DNA of 64,000 bases from NCBI RefSeq assembly GCF_005937185.1, contig NZ_VCNI01000004.1:1-64000 (forward strand), read 5' to 3'. The first letter of the stretch is position 1; each line of letters starts with the position of its first letter. Below are positions 35,058 through 45,029 of the stretch, piece by piece. The position numbers were made by a program, and so were the translations under genes. The DNA comes from Flagellimonas algicola. Its GTDB lineage: Bacteria; Bacteroidota; Bacteroidia; Flavobacteriales; Flavobacteriaceae. The notes under the pieces were generated by a model that searched no databases, was not told the origin of the DNA, and saw only the letters and a program-made list of their open reading frames with translations.

Positions 35058-35811
35058 AAAAAAAATTACTTCCTGAAACCTTCAGGGTCATCAATTAGGG
35101 TCATACGTAACCATGTTCAATAAGGTGTTTCTTGACCCTGTTTTACCCTTTGTTCGTATCCATTTATGATTTATAAGGTTGAAGACCCTTCAGATAATAG
35201 TTCTTCAATACCATGTAAAGTGATTGTCTTTGCAGTGAAGAGACCATAGCAAGTCTTCCTTTCGATATAGATAGGACAAAAGACAGGATTTGGTTTATCT
35301 GGGTCATGGAGAAATTCAATTTTTTCATAAGATACATTATCTGATTTTTTGTGATTGACGCGAAATACGAAAATCGGAGTTGATCTTTGGAGAAACCCCC
35401 CAGTTTTTTTAAGGTTTTTGTGCAATGGAATTTTGACGGTTTGGGCTATCTTAGGGATTAAATACTTCCCCCTGAATTATAGCCGTTGAAATTCAGAATA
35501 CCATGAAAAGGTGTTTTGGAAGAAATCCGTTGCCATGGGAACTAGATTTAACCTGCTTTCTTGCCTTCACTCATTCATTAAATGGGCAATCGGCTTTTCC
35601 CAAGCATCTATCTTCATGGCGCAGACTGTTAAGAGATCAATTGTTGAAATTAAATCCAGTTATAAAGAAGGCGAAAATAAGACATCCGCGAATCAGCGAA
35701 TGTCCAACTCAGAAGCCCTGTTGATAGCAAGTTTGGAGATGAAACCCTTCACAAGATTGGAGCCTTTTTGTTCATTCTATGAAATCACAAGTCAACCAAT
35801 AATGATAAAAA
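35058..35811. other. Sparse region; possible small minus-strand ORF
   Basis: About 750 bp. A minus-strand frame (35171-35425, 84 codons, TTG start) reads like the tail of a protein (RSTPIFVFRVNHKKSDNVSY, PVFCPIYIERKTCYGLF), but has no ATG and no known family. A hairpin lies beyond its stop (separate entry). The remainder, up to the protease-nuclease gene, holds only short frames without resemblance to known proteins. Confidence 0.35.
35072..35086 (-). terminator. Possible terminator hairpin
   Basis: CCTGAA-GGT-TTCAGG (minus strand) forms a perfect 6-bp stem with 3-nt loop, followed on that strand after AAGTAA by a run of nine T. It would serve the possible minus-strand ORF at 35171-35425. 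The six-base gap before the T-run weakens the call. On the plus strand it follows the WG-repeat gene without a T-tract. Confidence 0.35.
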
Positions 35812-37677
35812 ATGGAAAAATACATTGAGCCTTTATGTCCTGACGAAAAAAGTTTTCTAAAAAAGACAAATGTAATCGAGCAATCGATGTTTCGGAAACT
35901 TGTTGCGCGACGTTCGCGAATCCTAAATCCAAAGGAAGATTTTAAAATTGCCGATAATGAAGATGATCGGCGCGAGGTTGAGAAAATGGTGCTGGAAAAA
36001 GTCAACTTGGAACGGGATTTTCTACCTGTTAGTTTTCTTACCGATGGAGCAGAACGCTCCACTGCAGTATGCCGTTTGGTGGTGCCGGTAGGAAGTCAAC
36101 GAAGTTTGGGAACAGGGTTTTTGGTGGCCCCAAACTTGATTATAACAAATAACCACGTTATCGAAGATGAATTTCAGGCAGAAGAAGCTACGGCTGAATT
36201 CCTTTTTGAAGACGGATCCACCCCTATCGTTGTGGTAATGCGCCCAGATCAGTTTTTTGTGACCAACAAAGACTTGGATTACACTATCGTGGCATGTGAG
36301 GGCCGGGATCTAAGGGAAATTCCGCCCATCATGCTGAAACGCGACCCAACTTTGGTCTCGCGCCATGACCGGGTGAACATAATTCAACATCCCCGTGGAA
36401 GGAGCAAGGAAATTGCAATCCATGATAACAGGATCCAATATATCTATGATACCGTAATGCACTATACCACGGATACTGAACCCGGTTCTTCAGGGTCTCC
36501 GGTTTTTGACAACGAATGGAACTTGGTCGGCCTCCATCATGCGGGCAGGAACCTAGGGGATGGCAAGGCAGAAAACGAAGCGATACGAATTGCCGCCATT
36601 GTCAATGACCTGGACAGGAGGTTTTCTTTGGGTCCAACACACAATGATGATGAAAGCTGGTACCAGTTAATGTCCTCTGTGGACCAGAGATCCCCAATAC
36701 TTGGATTCTTTGGAAATGCCGGTCTTGGGATCGGCGATTTGGAAGTCCAGGTAAACGGATTTCAAGGGGTTCCAGAATTTGCGGACGTGGGTTGTTGGAA
36801 CATCGAACATTTTAACAAACATGTAAGCCGATCAAGAATCATGGATGTCGCCGATGTACTGGAACAAATGTCCTTGGATGCAATCGGTTTAAGTGAAGTT
36901 GAAAAGCCTGCCATGGACCGCCTCATCACTGAGATAAACAGCCGAGGGTTTAGATATGATTACGTTCTAAGGGACACAAGGGGAAGTCAAGATTTGGCTG
37001 TACTATACGATTCTGACACAACAGAGGTAACAAGGAGGAAAGATATTGCCGATCGAAATACAGCAAGTTTAAGGGCCAGAACATCGGATAACAAAACGGC
37101 CTTTCCAAGATTTCCCATTTTCACGCAATGTAAGGTCAAACATGGGGAAGATGGGGTTGTGGAGTTCATTATGATCGTAGTCCATTTAAAGGCATTCGGA
37201 GACGAACAAAGCCGAAGAAGGCGTAAACTGGCTGCAGAAAAATTAGCAGTGATCATTGAGGACATTCGCGAGCATGAGAACCTTCCAGTGGTACTATGCG
37301 GGGACTTTAATGAAAAATTGGACAACGATGTTTTAAATGCAGTCAGCGATACACCGGATTTGTTCGCCCTTACCGCGGATGATGCCCAAACCGATGCCAT
37401 TTCCTACGTGGGCAACAGGCATCGATCTTTGATTGACCACATAATTGTCAGTCGCGATCTGGATTTGGGCGATATTTCTGATGATGATGCGGCCATAGTG
37501 CGTTTGGATAGGAGTATTAGTGATTTTGCCCAAGACATATCGGATCATGTGCCGATAGTATTTCGGATGATCCTTAGAAAATCGGAGAGAGTTGACAATA
37601 GGGAGAAACCGGAAACTTTAACTATTGATATTCCGAAAGACGCTAAAAAGGTCGCTATTGATTTTATCAGCGAATAA
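35812..37677 (+). CDS. Trypsin-like serine protease fused to EEP-family nuclease/phosphatase
   Basis: 621 residues, no signal peptide, so cytoplasmic. Residues ~1-80 form a charged helical region. Residues ~85-285 are a trypsin-like domain (GTGFLVAPNLIITNNHVIED) with triad His115, Asp156 (LDYTIVA) and Ser227 (PGSSGSPVFD). Residues ~320-600 are an endonuclease/exonuclease/phosphatase domain with Asn330 (GCWNIEHF), Glu362 (GLSEVEK), Asp498/Asn500 (GDFNEK) and Asp578/His579 (SDHVPI), so both active sites look complete. EEP enzymes cut DNA, RNA or phosphodiesters with Mg2+. Pairing a protease with a nuclease in one cytoplasmic chain resembles conflict and defence effectors, possibly with the protease releasing or activating the nuclease; this is inference. 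No defence genes flank it. Confidence 0.92.
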   Translation: MEKYIEPLCPDEKSFLKKTNVIEQSMFRKLVARRSRILNPKEDFKIADNEDDRREVEKMVLEKVNLERDFLPVSFLTDGAERSTAVCRLVVPVGSQRSLGTGFLVAPNLIITNNHVIEDEFQAEEATAEFLFEDGSTPIVVVMRPDQFFVTNKDLDYTIVACEGRDLREIPPIMLKRDPTLVSRHDRVNIIQHPRGRSKEIAIHDNRIQYIYDTVMHYTTDTEPGSSGSPVFDNEWNLVGLHHAGRNLGDGKAENEAIRIAAIVNDLDRRFSLGPTHNDDESWYQLMSSVDQRSPILGFFGNAGLGIGDLEVQVNGFQGVPEFADVGCWNIEHFNKHVSRSRIMDVADVLEQMSLDAIGLSEVEKPAMDRLITEINSRGFRYDYVLRDTRGSQDLAVLYDSDTTEVTRRKDIADRNTASLRARTSDNKTAFPRFPIFTQCKVKHGEDGVVEFIMIVVHLKAFGDEQSRRRRKLAAEKLAVIIEDIREHENLPVVLCGDFNEKLDNDVLNAVSDTPDLFALTADDAQTDAISYVGNRHRSLIDHIIVSRDLDLGDISDDDAAIVRLDRSISDFAQDISDHVPIVFRMILRKSERVDNREKPETLTIDIPKDAKKVAIDFISE

Positions 37678-37756
37678 AATAAAAGCTGATCGGCACTTTT
37701 CAAAATTGAAGACTAAAATATAACCGTACAATTCCATAAACCAATAAATTGAATTC

Positions 37757-38992
37757 ATGAAACCTTTTTTTACTGTAATTGTGATGATTTTACCACTTTT
37801 CCTTTTCGGTCAAGTAAAGATTAAATTCGAAAATAACCTGGATGAACAAGTAGTGGTCAAGGTGAGATATGGTGAGCTTACAACACCTATTGAGAGTTTG
37901 ACTGAAATATTTTCGGAAACTTTGGAGCCCAATACAAGCTCACCGGATTATATAAAGATTAAGGAGATTAAGAAAAAGAAAAAATTTGTTGTACTGGGCC
38001 AGATACCAAAAAAAGGGCTATTCAAATTTTTTGAATCCACAGTTACCAAAAGGAACCAAGAATACACAGTCCAACTCACAGCAACCATGCAAGAAGTTCC
38101 TAATGATGAAATATCATATAAAAGCGTATTGGCCAATCTGAGTTTTACCCCACCGGAAAACTCAAGAAAGGTAATTCATGTGGACGATGCTTACAATATA
38201 TATTTTGGGGGCCTTTCAATTAGAAAAAATGATAGTGTGGAAATAGATAGAATTGATGCTTCTGTCTTAAAAGCTGTAAAGAAACCTGTTCAATATGGGA
38301 ATCTCGATAAGGAAATAGAATCATTTTTTACCGGAGGTTTCTTAAGCGACACAAAAGGGGAAGTTCCCGGTGTGGCATCCGCATCATTATCTGTCAATAA
38401 CAATAAGGTGTACAAACTAAAATATAAATTGGAAGATATTGGTACTCGAGTTTGGTCACCTACCAATGGAAAATCTATCGATGAATTATTTTCAGAATTA
38501 AATCCAATTGTAAAAAGAGGCATCGTACAGAGGTATCTTGCGGATACGACCTTAACAATGCACCAACTTGATCATTTATATCTATTTCAGTCCGCCACAA
38601 TACAAATTGAAAATTATGTCAGCACAGGGACCATTATAGATGCTTCCGTTCCGGTTTTCTTTTCTAACAACAGTGCATTCAAAAAAGAAGAAGGTACTGA
38701 TGACACAACGACTTCCACCAATATGGTATTGAATATTTGGTCCGAAAAAGATGTTACGTACTTGCTTGTTCAAGCTGCAAAAGAATACCTTGAGAAGCAA
38801 AGGGAATTGATTGCTATCGCCAAATCAAATAAAGATGCGCAAAAAATAGCTGAAGCATTAATAGGAGAAAACAATGCGATTACTCCAGTGAAGAATGTTT
38901 CTAAAAACGCCATACTTAACAATGTAGGTGATGAAATTAATAGAGCGAATGAAAAGCTTTTAAGACTTGGCCCCATAAAAATTAAACTGTAA
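37757..38992 (+). CDS. Exported protein of unknown function
   Basis: 411 residues with a signal peptide (MKPFFTVIVMILPLFLFGQ, cleavage after Gly-Gln, residue 19). The mature part starts with a beta-rich segment (VKIKFENNLDEQVVVKVRYG) with Lys-rich loops. It ends in a helical region (YLEKQRELIAIAKSNKDAQK, INRANEKLLRLG). No recognised domain. It lies 79 bp downstream of the protease-nuclease gene on the same strand, so it could be co-transcribed, but an exported protein is not an obvious partner for a cytoplasmic effector. Confidence 0.72.
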   Translation: MKPFFTVIVMILPLFLFGQVKIKFENNLDEQVVVKVRYGELTTPIESLTEIFSETLEPNTSSPDYIKIKEIKKKKKFVVLGQIPKKGLFKFFESTVTKRNQEYTVQLTATMQEVPNDEISYKSVLANLSFTPPENSRKVIHVDDAYNIYFGGLSIRKNDSVEIDRIDASVLKAVKKPVQYGNLDKEIESFFTGGFLSDTKGEVPGVASASLSVNNNKVYKLKYKLEDIGTRVWSPTNGKSIDELFSELNPIVKRGIVQRYLADTTLTMHQLDHLYLFQSATIQIENYVSTGTIIDASVPVFFSNNSAFKKEEGTDDTTTSTNMVLNIWSEKDVTYLLVQAAKEYLEKQRELIAIAKSNKDAQKIAEALIGENNAITPVKNVSKNAILNNVGDEINRANEKLLRLGPIKIKL

Positions 38993-39008
38993 ACCATGGA
39001 TGGAGAAT

Positions 39009-39293
39009 TCAATTTCGGGAAATTGCAAAATTCTTATAATTGATTAGGGGAGTGCCGGCCTGCTTTACGGTAGTTTTACCGACCATCACCTTTTTTTTAA
39101 ATACCACCCAAATAAAGGGGTCGGTTCTTTCTGGGTATTTGGGTAATCCCACCTCTTTTGCCCTATTGGCTATTCCGTTCGTATTGCTATAAAAGGACAA
39201 ACTTTCATCCCTCATTAAAGCAAGAAAGAGCTCCATCACGTTGATCGTGATTTCCTTTTTTTCGCTTTTTTTCTTTCTTGCCGTAAAGAGCAT
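39009..39293 (-). CDS. Small hypothetical protein, possibly a gene fragment
   Basis: 94 codons from the ATG at 39293. Lys-rich N-terminus (ARKKKSEKKEITINVMELFL) then RDESLSFYSNTNGIANRAKE and YPERTDPFIWVVFKKKVMVG. The composition looks coding but there is no family match, no upstream signal and no clear ribosome site. It may be the 3' remainder of a longer gene. It is convergent with the upstream exported-protein gene (stop codons 17 bp apart). Confidence 0.35.
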   Translation of the reverse strand: MLFTARKKKSEKKEITINVMELFLALMRDESLSFYSNTNGIANRAKEVGLPKYPERTDPFIWVVFKKKVMVGKTTVKQAGTPLINYKNFAISRN

Positions 39294-39381
39294 CTTGGTC
39301 AAGGATATGGAATATTCTTAGCTGGAAAACAACAAGATTATCAAAGTTCAAACATCTTATTGTAGCCTTAGCCTTTTACGG

Positions 39382-40107
39382 TTAGGGAATCCATAACTTG
39401 TAAACAGTTCCCAAAGCGGTTCCGTTATCAGAGATTGGATATTCAAGTCCAATTTTATTCATAAAATCCACTACCTGCCAATCCTCGTTTGTAAATTCAT
39501 CTTTCGGATATGCTTTAAAAGGTTCTGCTTCCAAATCCCAACGAACATAATAATTGACAATATTTTCTATTCTTACATTAGGAACTAATTCCGCAACGAT
39601 TTGTGGATTTCCTTTTTGTTCATCAATTTCTGTTTCTGACAAATTATCATCCCAATAGTCTGGAACCGGATTGAATTGGTCAACTAAATTTCCTTTGTCG
39701 TATAGAAAATACAACCATAAATCCCCATCGTGAACATGGAAAAAGAAAACTGGACAATTGAGTTTTTTGGATAGATATTTTGAAACATCGCCAAATTCAT
39801 TAAATCCACTTGGGTAAAAGACGGTTACGTTTTGATTTTTTTCATTTAGAACACAGAAATTTGGATTTTCATTGTCCAGATTTTCCTTTACCAAGTCTCC
39901 ACCGTTGTTTTTGGCGAATTCTTGTAAGCATTTTTCAACATCTTCTTTTGTTTTTCCGATAACTCCGGACATTGATAGAAAAAGTCCCATTGGCCTTGTG
40001 TTAATTAATTCAGTAGATGGGTCGCAATTGGTTTTCGGTTCAATATGCACTTTGGTCGTTGGTCCAAAGCTGATTATTAGTCCAAATGCTGCTAGTAGTA
40101 ATCTCAT
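39382..40107 (-). CDS. Secreted conserved hypothetical protein
   Basis: 241 residues; N-terminal hydrophobic segment MRLLLAAFGLIISFGPTTKV acts as signal peptide. The core (LNCPVFFFHVHDGDLWLYFL, YDKGNLVDQFNPVPDYWDDN, EDWQVVDFMNKIGLEYPI) is a pattern I associate with a widely distributed uncharacterised family in Planctomycetes, Actinobacteria and Bacteroidota, in which most members are cytosolic; the exported form here is less usual. The conserved His-Val-His-Asp-Gly-Asp could bind metal. No operon partner. Confidence 0.72.
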   Translation of the reverse strand: MRLLLAAFGLIISFGPTTKVHIEPKTNCDPSTELINTRPMGLFLSMSGVIGKTKEDVEKCLQEFAKNNGGDLVKENLDNENPNFCVLNEKNQNVTVFYPSGFNEFGDVSKYLSKKLNCPVFFFHVHDGDLWLYFLYDKGNLVDQFNPVPDYWDDNLSETEIDEQKGNPQIVAELVPNVRIENIVNYYVRWDLEAEPFKAYPKDEFTNEDWQVVDFMNKIGLEYPISDNGTALGTVYKLWIP

Positions 40108-40816
40108 TTCTCAAATTGGTCACATCGGTTTTGTGAATGAAACGTAGCGTGTCAAAAGACACTGTATTTCGGATTAACACAGGGCCGATTTTTATATTTT
40201 GTTTTTAATTTTCCATTCTAAAGGCCAAATTAAAAATTTGGCGTCTTTCCAAACAAGCGCAAACCTTTTGGACTAGCACTTACTAGCTATGCTTTGTGCA
40301 CCGTGTTGCGCGTGGTGCTTTCCCGCCCAGCCGTTTCATTTCACACAATTCTGACACTTTCTTAAAGTCGGTCGAATTACTTATTTCATAAAAATAATCC
40401 AATTGCCATTTTTGAGTTGGGTTGGCTTGCTTATTTTTTGCCATATCCCATTTCGGACAAACTCGGAACCTTCTTTTCCGTTGGGATAAATCCTTTTTTA
40501 ATCCGTACGGATTTTGGACAAACAAACTGTCCAAACATATTTTCAGTCCGCACGTTCACTGCACAAAAATCAATTCGGTCGGATTCCTTAAATGGCTCAA
40601 TCGGTCCATTTCCAACATTCTCTTTGTTTTTCTTTAAGTACAGTCTGATATTTTAACATTACGGACAACCTTCTGTATATGGTGCCTATCCCCAAAGATA
40701 TGCACCACCCACCTTGTTGGTGGCCGTTTTTAATTTTCATCAAACTTTAATTTCTTATTCTTCATTGCAGTTTGCCAACCATATGGAAAAATACCGTGAC
40801 CGTTCTCAGCTATACT
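40108..40816. other. Gene-free stretch
   Basis: About 700 bp without a supported gene. Frames on both strands are short and low-complexity. Includes GCACCACGCGCAACACGGTG (minus strand, about 40294-40313) followed by a CTAGTAAGTGCTAG inverted repeat (40273-40286), of the sort often seen in Flavobacteriia intergenic regions. A CCACC/GGTGG mini-hairpin lies near 40707-40722. Neither could be assigned a function. Confidence 0.4.
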
Positions 40817-41434
40817 TTACATTATTTTATGAACTCTATTTTGTATTCCTGTTGGCAATAGATAGTACATTTCGTCCACTTGGGTATTCCTTTCATTATC
40901 AAGTGTTCCGTTTTGATGTCTAATTGCTCTTTTTATTCCGTTGTGATAAACTAATAGTTTTATTCTCCCATCATTTGTGCCGTTCACTCCAAACGTCCCG
41001 TATACCATAATCGGGTCAACAACACCGTCTCCATTGTAGTCCTTCAGTTCAAAGTATTTAGTCCAAAATGAAATCGAATATTCTTCTGATACTTCATTGC
41101 CCCCTGGCAATATAAAGTCCTTTAAACTCCATTGGGTGCGATATGACCCATCTTTAAAGGAATAGCAAAATGCCTTTATCGAGTCCAGACATTTTTCCTT
41201 TTCATCACATTCAAATTCATTTTCAGTCATTACAATGAAGTGTTTCCCTAATTTATCATCGAATTCGTAAATTCTATAAATGGAATATTCGATTTGCAGC
41301 TTCGTTTTCTAGCTATCGGTAAAAATGGAGTCAATCTCCCGTTGATTCAATTGTTTGCTGGATATTCCAGAATCTTGGCAAAATCCTATACTGGTAAGGA
41401 ATAGGGTTATGAATATTGCTAAGGTTATTTTCAT
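40817..41434 (-). pseudogene. Secreted protein interrupted by a nonsense codon
   Basis: The minus-strand frame is open from an ATG at 41434 with a clean signal peptide (MKITLAIFITLFLTSIGFCQ), except for one TAG at 41309-41311 (codon 42). Beyond it the same frame continues to 40817 with conserved-looking sequence: TKYFELKDYNGDGVVDPIMV (EF-hand-like DxNxDG loop), then NDGRIKLLVYHNGIKRAIRH and QNGTLDNERNT. Intact product would be 205 residues. Internal ATG at 41230 would yield only a 137-residue protein lacking the signal peptide. The family resembles small periplasmic proteins annotated M949_RS01915-type in Riemerella, but that link is uncertain. Confidence 0.78.
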
Positions 41435-42707
41435 CTTATCCTCAATGGCCAACAATTTGTTTAAATGCTGAACTTTATTGGGCATAGGCGGCCAAAAGGA
41501 TTGGCTATGCCCAAGTTTTGTAATTTGTCGTTCTGTATAGTTTCCGTGGTTTCGTCTTCTTATTGTGCAATATAAAAATAATTATAGGTTGTCAAACGGT
41601 TTATTGTTGTTTTTGATGCTGTTTTCGGCTGAGAAAATGGCTTTTATAAAGCCAAACAACGGCAACAAGTTCGTTGTTTGCAAATTTGCAGAAGAGCATA
41701 CAGTGCATCCATCCGTCATCTACGGATTTTATCTCCATGATGGAAAAGAAGAGGAAAAGAAGAAGCTATACCCCCTAAATACAGACATCGCCCCATCAGT
41801 TCAGCTACCTCCATCGGGGCCGTTAAAACGAACGCTTGGGTAGCGGAAGACCCTGTAATGGAAATTGAATTTTTTTTGAAAAAATATCCAGTAGACAGCT
41901 ATGGAAAAAAAATATGAAAGATTTAGATAAGGATCTTGAAGAAATCAAAAAGCTATCTCAAGAGGCAGACAGCAATAAGGGTTTTGAAGAAGACTTTGAA
42001 CAGGACATATCCAAAATAGATTTTATTGACCACAAACAGAATCCACAGGAACCTTACAGACTTTACCATGCCATTGAAGGGATTTTGAGGTCACATCTTC
42101 CCGCAGGGGCAAAATAGTAAAAGCTCAGACAGTTCGTGAGAGGGGAAAAGATAATTTTCCTTGCAGGTGGAAAGAAAAAGGATAAAAGGGGAATCAGAGG
42201 GGCCAACAGCCGACAAGCGTACATAAGTGCACCTCTAAAACCTGCCCTAAATACTCTTCTGGAATGGATACAGGAGGGAGGCAACAGCTTTGACTTGTTT
42301 ATAAGGTTTTTAGGCAATTGAACATACAGCATAGCTGTTTTAGATGGGCTTTCGGAATATAATCAGACCTAAATAACAGCTCTCAATCATAACCCCAGGG
42401 AGCAAACAAAGAATAGCGCCGGTTTTGGCTGTTTGGTCGGGGAACACCGCCCAAGAAACGGGTCATTGACGGTACGCCACGATCATTGAGATACAAGTAT
42501 GTCTCTAGGGGATATTTAACCCGGTTGCCCTGCCGTACCGAATCGGTGGTGCGGTAACCACCTTGGCAGACCTTGATTTTTAAAAATTGGATAATACCTT
42601 TCCAAGACAGATTCATTCATTTTAGTGTGATCGGATATATAACCCCTATTTTTTAGCTGCAAGAGTATGGGAAATACTAGGGACAGAACAATCAATTTTG
42701 CCTGGTT
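41435..42707. other. Degenerate region with short, probably broken ORFs
   Basis: About 1.27 kb with no intact gene. The plus frame 41565-41843 (LSNGLLLFLMLFSAEKMAFI..., 92 codons) reads into a stop; another frame continues coding-like sequence just after (AVKTNAWVAEDPVMEIEFFL) and stops at 41912, suggesting a frameshift near 41800. A small acidic frame at 41914-42117 (67 codons, LDKDLEEIKKLSQEADSNKG) follows immediately and could be a real short gene. From 42120 to 42707 nothing convincing is seen. Confidence 0.35.
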
Positions 42708-43364
42708 TTATGACTGGCAGTTTTCAAGCTGGTTTTTTAATTTGACAAAAGAGTTGATGTATTTTCGTTTGATGATGGGATCTTTAATGAACCTGGGAAT
42801 ACCGCAAATGGAGAGTGAAGCCACTGTAAAGGTTATATGGACGGTCCCATTGTCACTAGGACGCAATGACCACCCGCTCCAATTATATTTTTCCCTGAGC
42901 ACACCTTCTTCAGGGTCTCTGTGGTTTGGAACGGGCCGTGTATTGATAATGACCTCATCCGCGGTCTGATTGACCTCATGCCTTGAAATCAATTCTTGTG
43001 GGGGAAATGGGGATGGTACGTTAAATGTAGTATGGGAAATCCAGATCGAGCCCCTGTCCTCAATCAATTCACTATGCAGAACGGCCTCATTCCACTGCTG
43101 AATTCTTTGGGGTTGCTTTAGATGTTCAATAATGCGGTCAACAGAAGATGAAATGGTAAAGCTAGCAGTCAGCTCCAATATTTTTGAGGTCTCCGCAACC
43201 TTTAACTTTCTACAATTCAAAACAATTCCCTTTTTGTTTTTGGCAACTTTCCAAGATCCTTTTTCAGCGAGCGCTTCGAGTTGGTCCAATCCTGAGATGG
43301 AGTCCAATCTTGCACTTTGTACAAAAGCTTGGCGACACAAAAAAAATATCAGTAGTAGTATCAT
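42708..43364 (-). CDS. START-like (SRPBCC) lipid-binding domain protein
   Basis: 218 residues; short hydrophobic start (MILLLIFFLCRQAFVQSAR) consistent with export. The body matches the START/SRPBCC helix-grip fold: WKVAKNKKGIVLNCRKL, then SVDRIIEHLKQPQRIQQWNE, IWISHTTFNVPSPFPPQELI, PEEGVLREKYNWSGWSLRPS and a C-terminal helix (DPIIKRKYINSFVKLKNQLE). START folds hold a hydrophobic ligand; the ligand here is unknown. It begins 18 bp after the stop of the upstream minus-strand gene (43383), so the two are probably one transcript. Confidence 0.82.
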   Translation of the reverse strand: MILLLIFFLCRQAFVQSARLDSISGLDQLEALAEKGSWKVAKNKKGIVLNCRKLKVAETSKILELTASFTISSSVDRIIEHLKQPQRIQQWNEAVLHSELIEDRGSIWISHTTFNVPSPFPPQELISRHEVNQTADEVIINTRPVPNHRDPEEGVLREKYNWSGWSLRPSDNGTVHITFTVASLSICGIPRFIKDPIIKRKYINSFVKLKNQLENCQS

Positions 43365-43382
43365 AATTGTTTTTTTATAATG

Positions 43383-44123
43383 TCATGTCAGTACCTTTTT
43401 TTGAAAGAATAATTGTAAACGCCATGCGTTTTTTTTAGGGGACCAGAATTTCTTCATATGCCTATTTTCCTTAAAAGGATCGCTCGCAAATCCCAAAATA
43501 TCAAACACGAAATCCGGGACTGTTATCATTAAGCCTTTTTGCCCTGCCGAGGGGTTTGTTTTTTGGGAGAAAAAATCATCTGAAAAATTTTCGTTGGCTT
43601 GATGGCTTGATCCATTCTTTGCTTGGGAAGTACTTATCGGAACCTCCTCAGGGACATCTTTTGGACGGAAGGGATTTTTGCCACTTGAGGGGTACGGCAC
43701 TTGCTTTTTTCTCAAAAATTTTGGGATGGTTTTCCAAGAACCGGGTCGACTGTCGCGAACTCCGACAATTAAGGTTGGATTTATAGTTATCGTGTCCATT
43801 CCATCTTTGCGTTTTAGTGGATCGTGTACTGTGCCCAAGTACTTTTTATGCCATTGGGTATCAGTGTCTGAGCTTTCTGTTGCACCGTGACCGGAGGAGT
43901 TGGGAGTACCAACAAAAGTGGATTCCTTCGCATTGACCTTTATGGCGGTCTGAAGTGATCGCAAAGTAGCATTGAAGTCTACATGCCAATATTTGAAGTA
44001 ACCTGAAACGTTTTGATCTATTATTGCCATGCCCTGAATCAAAGGTTCGGTATCCTCCAATGTCGCTGTTGGGTCTATAGGCCGCTTATTCTTTATGAAC
44101 TCTAGACTTTGGTGTTTTTCCAT
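43383..44123 (-). CDS. Unknown cytoplasmic protein
   Basis: 246 residues, no signal peptide, start at the ATG at 44123. Rich in Lys, Pro, Ser and Asp, with a disordered-looking central portion (NPFRPKDVPEEVPISTSQAK, SSHQANENFSDDFFSQKTNP) and flanking ordered segments (YFKYWHVDFNATLRSLQTAI, GLMITVPDFVFDILGFASDP). I do not recognise a family. Probably in an operon with the START-like gene. Confidence 0.62.
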   Translation of the reverse strand: MEKHQSLEFIKNKRPIDPTATLEDTEPLIQGMAIIDQNVSGYFKYWHVDFNATLRSLQTAIKVNAKESTFVGTPNSSGHGATESSDTDTQWHKKYLGTVHDPLKRKDGMDTITINPTLIVGVRDSRPGSWKTIPKFLRKKQVPYPSSGKNPFRPKDVPEEVPISTSQAKNGSSHQANENFSDDFFSQKTNPSAGQKGLMITVPDFVFDILGFASDPFKENRHMKKFWSPKKNAWRLQLFFQKKVLT

Positions 44124-44228
44124 AAAACTTTTGCTTACTTATCTCAAACCAAGTTCTTATATGATGTTCCGGGTTGCCAAATCCTTGTTCAGGTCCGTGC
44201 CCTGTAGGGCATGCCCGTTAATGGGGCC

Positions 44229-45029
44229 TTATCCGACGGTCAGTTCTCTTTTGATTATTTTGGTCATCATGGATACTTTGACCCGTGTTGGTAGCAAAAT
44301 GGAAATAAACCAACTTAAATGGTTCAACAGAATCACTGTTTTACCCCTGAACATTTTATTCAGGCTATGGTGGGCTACCTTGTAAGGGTCAAGCAGTGTC
44401 AGTTTTCCAATAAGACCTTGTTTTTCAATTCTGGCGGTAATTTCATCATTGGTTTTCATTGCTCCCGGATTTATTACGCTCACAGATATGTTGGAGTTCT
44501 TCAGCTCTTCGGAGAGTCCCAGTGAAAAAGAATGTACAAAGGATTTAGAGGCGGGGTATACCGTTTTGTAGCCTACAGGAGAAAATGCCGCAATACTGGA
44601 TACGTTGAGAATATAGGATTTTTCCTGTTGCTTGAGATTTGGCAATAGTCCATGCGTTAGCAGGGAGGTCGCCTTTACATTTACCTGAATGATGGTATTG
44701 ATGTAACTTGTTGGGACATCTGAAAACTTTCGTGTACCCCCCGTTCCGGCATTGTTGATTAAGATGAAAATTGAAAAATTCCCATTTAACCAGTTACATA
44801 AGGTCTTGATGTTTTGGTCCGATTTGAAATCTGTTTCATAGTACTGGGTACTGATGTGGTAAGTTTTGCCTAATTCCTGTGCAAGTCTTTTGACATTTTG
44901 TTCAGGAAGGCTCACCAAGATCAAATGGATTCCCTTAAGGGCCAAACGTTGTGCAAAGGCCTTGCCCAATCCTTGGCTGGCACCGGTCACAACTGCGTAT
45001 TTATATTCCTCTTTCCTTTCCATCCCCAT
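44229..45029 (-). CDS. Short-chain dehydrogenase/reductase (SDR)
   Basis: 266 residues, a classical SDR. Nucleotide-binding TGASQGLG (residues 15-22), NNAG (92-95), catalytic Ser144/145 (LNVSSIAAF), Tyr158 and Lys162 (VYPASKSF), and INPGAMKT after the active site. The order and spacing fit an NAD(P)-dependent alcohol or keto reductase of the DltE/YqjQ-like group. The C-terminal extension (LNKMFRGKTVILLNHLSWFI) is hydrophobic, as in membrane-associated acyl or keto reductases. The substrate cannot be told. Start taken at the ATG at 45029. Confidence 0.92.
   Translation of the reverse strand: MGMERKEEYKYAVVTGASQGLGKAFAQRLALKGIHLILVSLPEQNVKRLAQELGKTYHISTQYYETDFKSDQNIKTLCNWLNGNFSIFILINNAGTGGTRKFSDVPTSYINTIIQVNVKATSLLTHGLLPNLKQQEKSYILNVSSIAAFSPVGYKTVYPASKSFVHSFSLGLSEELKNSNISVSVINPGAMKTNDEITARIEKQGLIGKLTLLDPYKVAHHSLNKMFRGKTVILLNHLSWFISILLPTRVKVSMMTKIIKRELTVG

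Noticed and set aside
40273..40313. CTAGTAAGTGCTAG inverted repeat with GCAACACGG, possible attC-like site
   Set aside because: No integrase, no second site and no cassette structure in the window.
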